Positions 38,201-47,571 of a stretch of DNA of 64,000 bases are shown here, piece after piece; position 1 is the first letter of the stretch; the number at the start of each line of letters is the position of its first letter. The position numbers and the translations under genes were made by a program. This DNA is from Linum tenue (taxonomy: Eukaryota; Streptophyta; Magnoliopsida; Malpighiales; Linaceae): NCBI GenBank assembly GCA_946122785.1, contig CAMGYJ010000002.1, positions 57,437,703 to 57,501,702 on the forward strand, written 5' to 3'. The notes beneath the pieces were generated by a model that had not been told where the DNA came from, ran no database searches, and saw only the letters and a program-made list of their open reading frames with translations.

Positions 38201-39134
38201 TTCAGGGAGCTACATGCTATCGACCTCAGACACACTGCAAAGAACTGGCTCCTCAAGCATCAGTTCTACATCAACATCTGGGAGAATCAATCCCAATGGG
38301 TGGTGCAAGGGATGCCGGAGACGAGACCGATGGGCTACCACGATGGGTACATGCAGTGGTATCGGAAGTTCACCATGAGATGGGTGTCAAAGCAAGGTGA
38401 TGTGATGGGTTCGTTGGTAAGTCATCCTAAACTCCCTCATTCTAAAATAAATTTATTTTAAGGTTTAGTTAATTTGATATATTTTGTGCTTTCTTAAGGT
38501 TGATGGTTTGGAACACGCCAAGTACACTCTCGAAAGTGCTCCAACCATGGATGAGCGGAAGACTACTTGGTTGACCCGACTTATGAACAACCTCCTGAGT
38601 TGTACCAGAGAGCAAAGGAGGGATGTCGTGGCCTATCCTCCCGTTCCTGCCCCGACACGACCCTCATTCCGTGATGATGCACCCATTGTGCCCCCGGTTG
38701 AGCCTCCACGAAGGAGCAAACGCAGGCCTCTTCCTACGTTCGAAGAGGTGCGTACAACTCAAGCAACCGAGCTCTCTGAAGCCTTCGGGTACCCGTGGGC
38801 ACCTGCAGCGGATGCCGGTGGAGGGTCATCGAGTCACGGTCCATCTCAGGAATGGGACACTTTCTCTCATGGGTTCTCTCAATTCCAACATCAGCAACAG
38901 AGTTCGATGTATCAGACCCCGCAGCAACAAACTCCGCACCCCCCGATCCACCGTCAAGCTACCAGTCCATCTCAGCCACCACCACCACCATATGTAACCC
39001 CAGTTGGGGCTCGGGTCAAGAGAAATCTGCGACCAGCCGCTGAGCGAGCCTGCCAAGAAGCAGCGGCGGAGGGGAGAAGAAGGGGTCGAGGACGTCGTGG
39101 AGGACGAGGAGGAAGAGGTAGAGATGGGGGCTAA
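35238..39134 (+). pseudogene. Plant mobile domain (PMD / MAIN-like) gene in the MULE
   Basis: PMD proteins occur in MULE and gypsy elements and as domesticated MAIN/MAIL1 proteins linked to silencing and genome stability. Exons are 35238-35351, 35450-36243, 37844-37931, 38015-38416 and 38499-39134, all in phase with GT-AG borders. Motifs are ITLKDVAILTGLPISGDAII, ARIYLIGLVGGFLFPDKSN and WIQGIWLALLTGDWDAIGEK. Later come LPYGVKWIGAN, FYRSELDKPWWNQV and FYINIWENQSQWVVQGMPET. The C-terminus is Pro/Gln-rich and ends in an Arg/Gly tail (RRRGRGRRGGRGGRG). One in-frame TAG at 35915-35917 interrupts it between VER and ARIYL; CAG is the likely original codon. Intron 2 holds another MULE. It resembles 'protein phosphatase 7 long form' entries, which share this domain without being phosphatases. 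Confidence 0.85.
36281..37664. mobile_element. Small MULE (possible Pack-MULE) in the PMD intron
   Basis: 1384 bp with inverted ends GGGCAATGTCTATTTTTTA on both sides and a perfect 9-bp duplication TAAATTTTA (36272-36280 and 37665-37673). The arms extend about 180 bp and are AT-rich. The interior (about 36500-37330) is GC-rich and codon-like, with short frames such as [20 protein letters not shown] at about 37028-37087. Such contrast is typical of captured host gene DNA, but I did not recognise the source gene. No transposase is present. Confidence 0.9.
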
Positions 39135-39616
39135 AATGAAGCAAATGAGTGAATTTATCGTGTTTATCATTGTAGTGAACTATCGATGTTGTTTTTGACA
39201 TTTTTAGGTGTTTTTATTTGAGTTTGCATTGTCTAAAAACTATCATACGCACTTAAGTTGTCGAATGAATATTCTGGATCATTTTATCAAGAATCAGTAT
39301 CTTCCCTCAACACGAAAAAGTTGGGAAAATCAACCACGATCACATAGAATTTTACAGATCTCAATTCCGAGTCCAAACGAGTGAGATAAGTGAGTTCAAA
39401 GCTGCACATGTCGTTAAAGTAACTTTTGCGTACTAAAAACTAAAACGCGCGTATCTTATTCGTTTGAGGTCGAAATAACGAGCCATTTGTGGCAGCGCGA
39501 TCATATCGACAAGGAGAATATTTTAGAGTTAACAAAATACCTGGACTTCAAATGCAAGCGGTAATGAAAATTTAAACAAGCGATCAATTTAGCAGCAGGA
39601 TACAAGTAAATGCAAA

Positions 39617-42485
39617 TTAAGATAGTGGTTGTCCTGGGCAACACCTCTTGTCGTGACCAGGTTGTCTGAACTTAGAGTATCGCTTCGGTCCCCTTCTCGT
39701 CCGTTCAACTTGATCCATCTCATTGTGTATCCTTTCAACTCTAGGACGGCCTTTGGTGTGTTTTAGGTGCAACGGTGGGATAATCAACTTTCCAGCGTAT
39801 ATAGGCCAATACGCTTCATCTGGCATGGGGCTCAAAGCTGCATTATATGAGTTCCGTATCGCTTGTTCAGTGTAGTAAGGACTCACCAGACTGTTTCTGT
39901 TCATGGTTATTGACTTAGCAACCGCCATTGCATGTGAACAGGGTATCCTTTCGTTCTGATACTTTTGACAAGAACACTCCCCTAATTCGTAGTGCAATTT
40001 AACAGTTTGACGATTGTGACCACGTCTCTCTCCACCCCATATACCTGTTTCGACAGCGAATATTCCTTCACTGCGGTTAAAAAGAACAACCTTATGCTTA
40101 CTTGATTTTTCATCGTTCTTCTGCATTTGAGCGAATACGTCAGGTGCTATTGAATTACCTTGAAACTCCCTCCCTATAGCTTGCTGTAGCCGAGCAACTC
40201 GCCACTCGTTGACCTTCCAGTAAGACATCTCCACGATGACAGAAATAGGCATCGCTCGAAGACCCTTGTACACATTATTTATACTTTCTCCATGGTTGGT
40301 AGTTGCAATGCCCCATCTGGCCCCGTTGTCCATATGGAACGTCCACATGGGCAACTCTTGACCTTCAGCCCATACTGCTCCAGCTCGGTGGGTCTGACGG
40401 ATCGTTTTCATCTTCTGCTCGTACTTTTTTGGTTGATGTGCAACCGCTAAAAGGTGAACAAAATCGAAACTGGTCAATACATGATGAATAACATCAGCTT
40501 AATAAACACAAACTTAAATCGCATAAGAAAAACATTAGTACCTGCATTCCAAAGTTGATTTTTGATGTCTTTCTTCTTCCCAAATTTGTGCTGGAAATTG
40601 GCGAGCCAGTGTCGAATACACCATCGCCATCTCCATCCCCACTCGTTGGGAAAACCACCAACAACATTCCTAATCCCCGCATGTCGATCTGATATAATCG
40701 TAATATCTTCCAGCTGTGTCACGTGTTCGTGTAGTTGGTCAAAGAACCATGCCCAACTTAAGTTGTTCTCCCCTTCCACTAATGCAAATGCAAGCGGGAA
40801 AATCCGCCTGTTTCCATCAACACCAGTGGCAATTAGAAGACATCCTCTGTACTTCCCAGTAAGGAAAGTTCCGTCAACCTTAATAAAAAATTAGGATCTA
40901 ATTAGTATGAAATATACGTAACAGAAAATAATACAACATTTAAAACCGGAACCAGTTGGTAAAATACCTGAATAACTGGTATGCAGAACCCAAAACCGTC
41001 AATGCATGGTTTAAAAACCCAAAAAAGACGATGGAACATCAGCTTCTCCTGTACTCGAACTTGATCCTCAGTGTATACATTGTTGTATACTGGGACGAAA
41101 ACAGTCCCAGGATTGGACTCCTCCATTGCTCCCATAAGTCTAGGGAGTAAAGCATACGAATCCTCCCAATCACCATACACCTCAGCCATGGCTTTCTGCT
41201 TTCCATGCCATGCTTTTTTGTACCTTATCGTGTAAGAATGTCGATCCTTCACCTCTGCCATGATAGCTTTCACCTTGATATCTGGTTGTGCTTCTATAAG
41301 GTGCTTAATAGTTCTCCCAACTTTCTTTGCTTTTAATTGCCTGTGATCTTGGGAAAGTATAGAAGAGGAGCATGTGTGGATCGTCTCAGCTTTGCGAATC
41401 ACCCAAGCACCCTTTCTCTTCATATTTGCAGCCCGCAGTTGCCACGTACAACCCTCTGCATCATGCTTGCATATGACATGTAGTTGTTTACTGTCAGAAT
41501 ATTTTACCTTCCACTCGAAATTGCGCCTCAACGCCTCTTCTGTAAAAGCATCATGCACAGCGTCTTTCGATGTGAACGCCATACCCACCTCCAAATTGGT
41601 CGTCGGATTGTACACTGGCATAGGGACAAAGTCGGGGGGATCATTCTGACTATGTAAAAATTGATTTGGAACCTGTGTGTAATATGGCGTGGGTGCCTCA
41701 CGAAATGCCGCCTCATCCTCGTTATCATCAGTATCTTCCTCCTCATCGCTCACTGATCTCAAATCTTCCTCGGTATCCTCGTCGCTCGACTCGAATGGAT
41801 AGCTCGGGCCAGAAGGATCAACATGACCACAATCACCAACATTGTCTTCTCGCTCATGTGAAGTACGACCTGATCAAATGGTATTCTCGATTTCAGACCA
41901 CTCTGGCCCCCAAGCAGGCCATTGAACACCATCAGCCTCAACAAATGGGGCTGGTTGAGGAGGTTGCGAGTATTCTTCCGATAGCACTCATCCTGAACTA
42001 CTACCTCCGCCGTAGTTGATTGAACCACCACCCTCCCCGTAACATCCTGTATAACCACCGCCTTCGTAGTTGCTCGAACTACCACCCCATCCGTACCCTC
42101 CTGCAAAACCATCATCATAAGAATACTGGTGAGAATGAGATTCACCGACCGCCTCGGTCTCAACATACACCTCTGCAAGCTGGACTTGGTTATCGCTTAG
42201 GAACTGTAACATCATCGTAACCGCGTCATCATCGTTTATGACAACTTCTTGGAACACGACCCCGCCAGCACTCATGTATGGATACCGGTAAGTAATTTTT
42301 CCAAGTCTCGTCTGTCCGCTCGTACAAACCCTGTCTGCACAAATATCACAGAGTTCTTGAAAATTGAAGCGGGAATCAATTTTCAGCATAATGGATTCGC
42401 CGTCCTCATAATCAATGCCTATGTCAGAGTTTGTCACCCTTCCATTCCACCGAATAGTAAGATGAAACTTCTTGAATTTACCCAT
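39617..42485 (-). pseudogene. MULE transposase (MURA type), two nonsense codons
   Basis: Exons on the reverse strand are 42485-40968, 40878-40542 and 40446-39617, about 894 codons in phase. The N-terminus has a PB1-like start (MGKFKKFHLTIRWNGRV). Next come a Gly/Ser-rich linker, an acidic stretch and the DUF/FAR1-like DNA-binding region (CKHDAEGCTWQLRAANMKRK). The MULE catalytic domain shows VDGTFLTGKYRGCLLIATGV (first Asp), DITIISDRHAGI (second Asp) and NHGESINNVYKGLR (likely Glu). The SWIM finger is CSCQKYQNERIPCSHAMAV. The last zinc knuckle is damaged (YSKFRQPGHDKRCC, with Tyr and Phe where Cys is expected). In-frame TGA codons lie at 41988-41990 and about 41877-41879, in the linker. Confidence 0.88.
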
Positions 42486-42839
42486 ATCTACAATTTACAA
42501 TAAGTATCTATTAGCTTAAAGACAGTAAAATTAACCAAAATCATATTGTACAACTAATATTATCCATCTCATAACTAACGAACATAAATTCAACTAACTA
42601 ACAACAACATAATACGAAAATTAAATCATACTATAACTAACGAACATAAATTCAACTAACTAACAACAACATAATACGAAAATTAAATCATACTATAACT
42701 ACTAAAAACATAATTATACTATAATACGAAAAGTCTCAACATACCGAAAAATTTCTGTTCTGTGTATTATGCTCGATTTTGGTTGCTGAAATTTGAAGAA
42801 AGGGGAGTGGTTATGTTTTTACAACTGCTGGTGGTGTGC

Positions 42840-42847
42840 TATTTATA
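42840..42847 (-). promoter_or_regulatory. TATA box for the MULE transposase gene
   Basis: On the reverse strand TATAAATA lies between the right palindrome array and the transposase ATG at 42485, mirroring the arrangement in the left arm. Confidence 0.55.
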
Positions 42848-42867
42848 GGAAAATCTGCCTACTATTC

Positions 42868-43205
42868 ACCGTGTTCGCCTATTCACCGTTTTTGTCGAGC
42901 ACGGTGAACACCATCACCGCGTTTGTCTCAAACGGTGAATAGTTGGTAGCTGTGACCTAATTTTGACCTACCAGGGGTGGAAAACGTGGGAAAAGATCAC
43001 CGCGTTAACCTACAACGGTGAAAGTATTCACCGTTTTTAACTAAAACGGTGATGTATTCACCGTCCTAATCAAACGCGGTGAAAGCATCACCGTTTTAGA
43101 TGAACGCGGTGAATACGTCACCGTTTTGCTTTTCAACGGTGAAATATTCACCGTCTTTGTCAAACGCGGTGATATCCTTCACTGCGTTTGTCAAAAACGG
43201 TGAAT
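42868..43205. repeat. Palindrome array, right arm of the 9-kb MULE
   Basis: About nine units of the same type as the left array (TCACCGTTTTTAACTAAAAC, then GGTGA; also CACCGTCCTAATCAAACGCGG). Unit order and spacers differ from the left arm. Only the motif and the outermost roughly 80 bp are shared as a true inverted repeat. Confidence 0.88.
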
Positions 43206-43385
43206 GCCAAACATGTGTACTTTGGGAAAAAAATTTATAACTTATGTATTTTGGGAATTTTTTTTAAGAACGTGTGTACAGTGGGATTTTTTCCCATCAA
43301 TCACCCACTGCTTGCAGGTCAGATTATTTGTGGGTGGATCGATATCAATTCGCGGATTAACTACCCACTTGCCCCTAGTTTTAGG

Positions 43386-44784
43386 CGCGGCCTTTCGCTT
43401 AGTCAGTTTTATCAATCAATGTAGTCGTTTCACGTTTGGCATTCCAGCTTGGCCGCTGAATAGAGGCGGGCAGTGAGAGAAAGCTCCTCAAGGAAGACCA
43501 CAACCAGCAGTTGAAGGAAAAAGTTACGGAGGTGCTACCCCCGTCAGCAATACATTCATAATTGGACATAGTTGAAGGACACCAACAAATGCTTGAAGAA
43601 TCCTTCACCACTGGAAACAGGAGCTAGGAGAAACAAGGAAAAAGTTACGGAGGTATGTTGTTTGATTGAACTTCGTATACAAAGAAAATGGCAGGGGAGG
43701 AAAATGGAACACACCAGACAGAAACCATCATGCAAAACACAAAATTGCGAAAAAGATTGGCATATAAAAAGAGCAAAACATTGAAAGTTGAGGAAAAGAA
43801 AGGTCAAGAGATGGAGAATCAAAAAGTGCCTTTTGCTGTTCCAATTCCAAGTAGCTAAGCTATACCAAAGCAAACCCGACCTGAATGAAGCAGTTGCTAA
43901 CCTAACATCAACACCAGCCTCAGCCAAGATCCGATGAGCTTTACAAGGCAGGACCAACACTATACGATTCTCCGCAACCTGTTAAGCCTCAAAATAAACA
44001 AACAGATCATAACAGCATTACTAGAGAAGAGATAGCCCGGAAACAACCGACATGAAACAGTTTCCATAGCGAATCACATACGAGCAGCTAGCTTTCAGTC
44101 ACTAGACCAGGAAAAAAAATTCCATCTGCACAAAAGGAGACACAACGCGAAACTGCAGATTCTGCTCTTCTAATGACCAAGTGAATGGCCAGCCAGAAAT
44201 GAACATTGCAGAGAGGCAGAAAGAGAACCTAATGAAATCAGGATGCAACTCAGAATGGTCAACATGCAATCCCACAGCCACAGGAGGTAAATTACCAGTC
44301 GTTCAGCCTGTACACACTATAGACAAACTATTATGATAATCGAAGGTTGCAAATTGAGAGTCCTGAGGAAAGCTGAGGAGAAAGGCGAGAACGAACAAGA
44401 AGCCCTTCACATGATTGCAGCAGAGGAAAAGGAAGCTTACATAAACTGCAGTAATTAAGTTAACAAGTCCAAGTCTTTATTAGTGATTACCAATCTACGC
44501 ATCAAGCGATTATCTACAATGTAGAACAGAGACTATGAGCTCTAGACACTAAGATCAATCAGAGACTAGTTATTCAACATCTGGTTCTGTCAAATAAACC
44601 CGGGAAAAGAAGACCAGATAACTAATAATATTAACCCAAACACATAAAAAAGAAAGGTTCTGATAAAAAATGCCGATGCTTTTTTGCTCCTGCTTCCCCT
44701 ACATAGTCATTCAAACACCTCCAGTAGCTAAAAGGAAACTCTTTTTATGCTGCAAACTTACTCCAAATTCATCAACCGATTAGA
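43386..44784. other. Spacer downstream of the GeBP-family gene
   Basis: No convincing gene. The reverse strand holds one exon-like stretch, 43978-43902, bounded by AG and GT and reading VLPCKAHRILAEAGVDV. The 18-mer GGAAAAAGTTACGGAGGT occurs twice, at about 43517 and 43639. Part of the region is probably the 3' UTR of the gene at 44785-46104. Confidence 0.4.
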
Positions 44785-46104
44785 TTACCGACCCACCGAG
44801 CGCAGCTCCTCCAACTGTGATCTAATTTGGTCTTGAACCAACTCCAATCGCTTCGAGTATACCTCGAGCTCCAATATCTGCTGCTTCCTCCACTTCTCAT
44901 CGGCCATCATCTCCACTCCTCCGAAGCTCAATGGAAATGCATTCATGGCCAATCCCCCAATTCCTCTCCCACCAGACGAAGCCCCAGGAGCGGCCATAGC
45001 ATTGCTCAACAACTCCTTAAACAATGGCGACAAACAACTCTTCACAGTCTCCTCAATCAAACTAGGCACATTCACATTCACATTGCTATGAGCATTACTG
45101 CTCACGTCGTTGTTATTGGAAACAACCCCATCGTTAACCACTACACGCTTATCATCCACTTTACCCCCAAGGTTGCCTCCTCCTCCGCCGGCCGTGGCGG
45201 CCACAGCGGCAACGATGCTGTTACCACCGCCACCGCAGGCGGTGAGAGTGAGAGGAGCGGCTAGGGAGCGAGATCGGGAACGTTTTCGCGGCCGAGGCGT
45301 GGACTTTTGATCCTCACCACCACCACCACCGCCACCGCCATCGTTGTTATTGTTGAGATTAGGGTTCCCTTCATCGTCGTCCAAATTCCCATCCTCGACG
45401 CTCGCGAGCTTTCCCGTAGTGCTCCAGATCTTCCGCGAGATCTCGAACGTGACCTGATCGTGAGCGGTCTTGAAGGAGAACTCTTTCCCCGAACCGATCT
45501 TGTTCAGGACGTTCCGGTACTTCTTCTTCAACCTCCGCAGCTTCTCGACCAGCTGATTCTTGTTGAAATCCAGCTGGAGCTTCGACTTGATCTGGTCGTA
45601 GAACAGCGCCGTGTCGTGGTGGCTCCCGCCGCCGCGCTGGTTCGAGTACTCGAGGAAACCTTGCAGCAGCTCGATCTCGTCCTCGTCTGTCCACAACCGC
45701 TGGAACAGTTGGCGCGATTTGTCGAGCGGCTGGGGAGTCGGCTTCCGCTGCTCTTCGAACACCGGGACGAGCGTCAGGCGGGGTCGCTTCACCGCGTCGG
45801 GGAGGACGGCAGCGGCCGAGGAGTAATCGGAGGGGAGGAGTTTGTGCGGATCGACGGCGCCGTTGGGAGCGGCGGCTACGGTGACGATGGAGGCGGAAGG
45901 GACGGCGATCGGGAGGGAGGAGGCCGCTGCGGAGATGGAGGCGGGGGAAGGGGTGGAAGGGGAAGGGACGGAATTGAGATCTTCCTCGTCCTCTTCGACG
46001 ACGAGGACGCCATCGTTCTCGAGATCGTCGTCGTCGTCCTGAGACTGGGAGGACTCGTCATCGTCGTCGAGGTCGAACACGGCGTCGTCGTGCTCGGCGG
46101 ACAT
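44785..46104 (-). CDS. GeBP / storekeeper (DUF573) family transcription factor
   Basis: A plant-specific nuclear DNA-binding protein of the GLABROUS1 enhancer-binding protein family, which acts in cytokinin and developmental control. It is a single exon of 439 residues, and GeBP genes are usually intronless. The start MSAEHDDAVFD is chosen because it opens the family-type acidic N-terminus; the frame continues upstream to 46431 without similarity. Residues 1-45 are acidic. The DUF573 Myb-like domain at about 133-230 has RLWTDEDEIELLQGFLEYSN and KNQLVEKLRRLKKKYRNVL. A basic RPRKRSRSRS stretch follows (likely nuclear import), then Gly- and Asn-rich linkers, then a C-terminal leucine-rich coiled coil (LELEVYSKRLELVQDQIRSQ). 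Nothing looks broken. Confidence 0.93.
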   Translation of the reverse strand: MSAEHDDAVFDLDDDDESSQSQDDDDDLENDGVLVVEEDEEDLNSVPSPSTPSPASISAAASSLPIAVPSASIVTVAAAPNGAVDPHKLLPSDYSSAAAVLPDAVKRPRLTLVPVFEEQRKPTPQPLDKSRQLFQRLWTDEDEIELLQGFLEYSNQRGGGSHHDTALFYDQIKSKLQLDFNKNQLVEKLRRLKKKYRNVLNKIGSGKEFSFKTAHDQVTFEISRKIWSTTGKLASVEDGNLDDDEGNPNLNNNNDGGGGGGGGEDQKSTPRPRKRSRSRSLAAPLTLTACGGGGNSIVAAVAATAGGGGGNLGGKVDDKRVVVNDGVVSNNNDVSSNAHSNVNVNVPSLIEETVKSCLSPLFKELLSNAMAAPGASSGGRGIGGLAMNAFPLSFGGVEMMADEKWRKQQILELEVYSKRLELVQDQIRSQLEELRSVGR

Positions 46105-46419
46105 GGTGGAGAGGAGAATTTTGTATCCCCGGCGGCAAATCACGAGGAATCGGTGGCGTGATATGGACTTTTTGGTGGAATTTGGGATGGAAGGAGGGGG
46201 GAGCTGGTGGTGGTTTTGGTACAAGGAGAGGAGAGGAGGTACTGGCACTGGAGTTTTTTTTGGGGAGAATGAGTGACCTACTCGCTTGACTTGGCGCGTG
46301 ATTGGCAACCGCCAAATGGGAGAATGAGAGAGGGGCGGGTTGTGGGCTTGAAGAGTATATTCGGGGGTTCTAGAAAAGCCCCACCCTGCCACCCACCCAG
46401 TCCTTCCTCGACTCTCGAA

Positions 46420-46892
46420 TACGGATGGCAATTTCGACCTGACCCGATTTACTAATTTAGCGATCTATTTGATCTGTTTTGGGAAGGTCCGACCCGCCTC
46501 GTAGGTGGGGCGAGGTGGGTATGGGTACCTCTCATCGACCCGACTTGTCTCGACCCGCCTCATTCTTGACCCGTTCCTGCCTAAATTACATGTAATCTTA
46601 GTCAAATCACTTATGATTTTCCTCTTATTACATCATAGTTTAGCTATAATAAAGTTGTAAATAAGTAAAAACCTCAATTTCTCCAATAACTTAACTACAG
46701 TTTATCATATAATGGTTTCTTTCTTGGTCTTTTAATGAAAATAACGAATATTTCTAATGTTTTTCGCATTAATTATATACACATTGGGTCGACCTGCCCC
46801 GACCCGCACCCCATAATAAATTACCCGACCTGCCACGGGGCGGGTATGGGTTTTGAGATACCCGCTCCGGACCTGCCCCATTGCCATTCCTA
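46420..46892. mobile_element. hAT MITE, copy B
   Basis: A 473-bp second copy of the element at 11326-11803, with ends TACGGATGGCAA and TTGCCATTCCTA and the perfect 8-bp duplication CTCTCGAA (46412-46419 and 46893-46900). It lies about 315 bp upstream of the GeBP start codon, in the promoter. The first base pairs differ from copy A (TACGG versus TAGGG). Confidence 0.93.
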
Positions 46893-46900
46893 CTCTCGAA

Positions 46901-47566
46901 TGTGACCCAAAAATCTGGGTAAGAGCTAACCTGGTACGAGTGCACAACAATGTATATATGAAGCACAACGGTCCAAAATGCAAGCAATTACATGTACCAC
47001 TCATGCAACTATGAGGAATCGAACTAAGGAAAATAGTGGAGGCAAGTGGGTGAAAATCTGATGATGACGATGAAGTTATCAAACAAAGGTTTTACAATGG
47101 TTGACATAGGGACGACCCTAGGCACGTAATCATGGTAAAAAATGGGGGTTATGATGGAAGAGTGTGAAATTAAAATCGCATAACTCTTTCTCGTATTAAA
47201 GTCCAACGTTAAGACAATCGCACATTGCCAATACATTGTCTTAACGTCGTTTAAGATATGCTGGTTGTTTTGTGACAAAGCTGCTGCCATACTAAAAGGG
47301 TTGCAACCACTCGTGAAACAACCTGATCCTTTTCAAACCAAAACATAACTCAAACCAAAAATTGGTTACTCCGGAGCAACCCAAACCACTTTTTAAAATA
47401 AACAAACTGACAATATTTAAGAATTTCAAACGGAAAGCCCTAACACTTTGGCACAATCCAAAATACTTTGAACAACTTTAACCATGAACCTCCAGCACAT
47501 ACTCAACTATGAGTCAAAATAATAAACTACTCTACTCTAATTCCTCACGAGCTCCCTAAAATCTTG
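46901..47566. other. Spacer between MITE copy B and the LTR element
   Basis: AT-rich DNA with no recognised gene. Short frames show no family features. Confidence 0.4.
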
Positions 47567-47571
47567 TCCAC

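Larger units (their letters stand above)
34289..43294. mobile_element. MULE carrying a transposase gene and a PMD gene
   Basis: A 9006-bp Mutator-like element with inverted ends GGAAAAAATCCCA (left) and GGAAAAAATCCCA (right, reverse complement). It is flanked by the perfect 10-bp duplication CATCAATCAC (34279-34288 and 43295-43304). Just inside each end lies an array of short palindromes built on TCACCGTTTT and AAAACGGTGA. The PMD gene runs rightwards from the left arm and the MURA-type transposase gene runs leftwards from the right arm, so they converge near 39.1-39.6 kb. Each has a TATA box beside its arm. Both coding regions have nonsense codons, so this copy is probably not autonomous now. 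A smaller MULE sits in a PMD intron. Confidence 0.92.
33691..43377. mobile_element. hAT shell interrupted by the 9-kb MULE
   Basis: The left end TAGTGGTGGGCAATGGG and right end (reverse complement) TAGGGGCAAGTGGG are flanked by a perfect 8-bp duplication GTTTTAGG (33683-33690 and 43378-43385). Without the inserted MULE and its duplication the element is only about 670 bp. It is rich in ACCCACCC/GGGTGGGT near the ends and has no transposase, so it is a non-autonomous hAT. It is older than the MULE that split it. Confidence 0.85.

Noticed and set aside
35238..39134. Annotation of the PMD gene as a serine/threonine phosphatase
   Set aside because: Database entries called 'phosphatase 7 long form homolog' share the PMD region, but no metallophosphatase motifs (GDxHG, GDxxDRG, GNHE) are present here.
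43556..43960. 134-codon reverse frame
   Set aside because: It is Phe/Leu/Cys-rich with no family features, and it overlaps a better exon-like reading. It looks like chance.
45307..46161. Long forward frame of 284 codons
   Set aside because: It is the antisense shadow of the GeBP-family gene. The reverse strand carries the DUF573 domain, and the forward protein is a low-complexity by-product of GC-rich codons.
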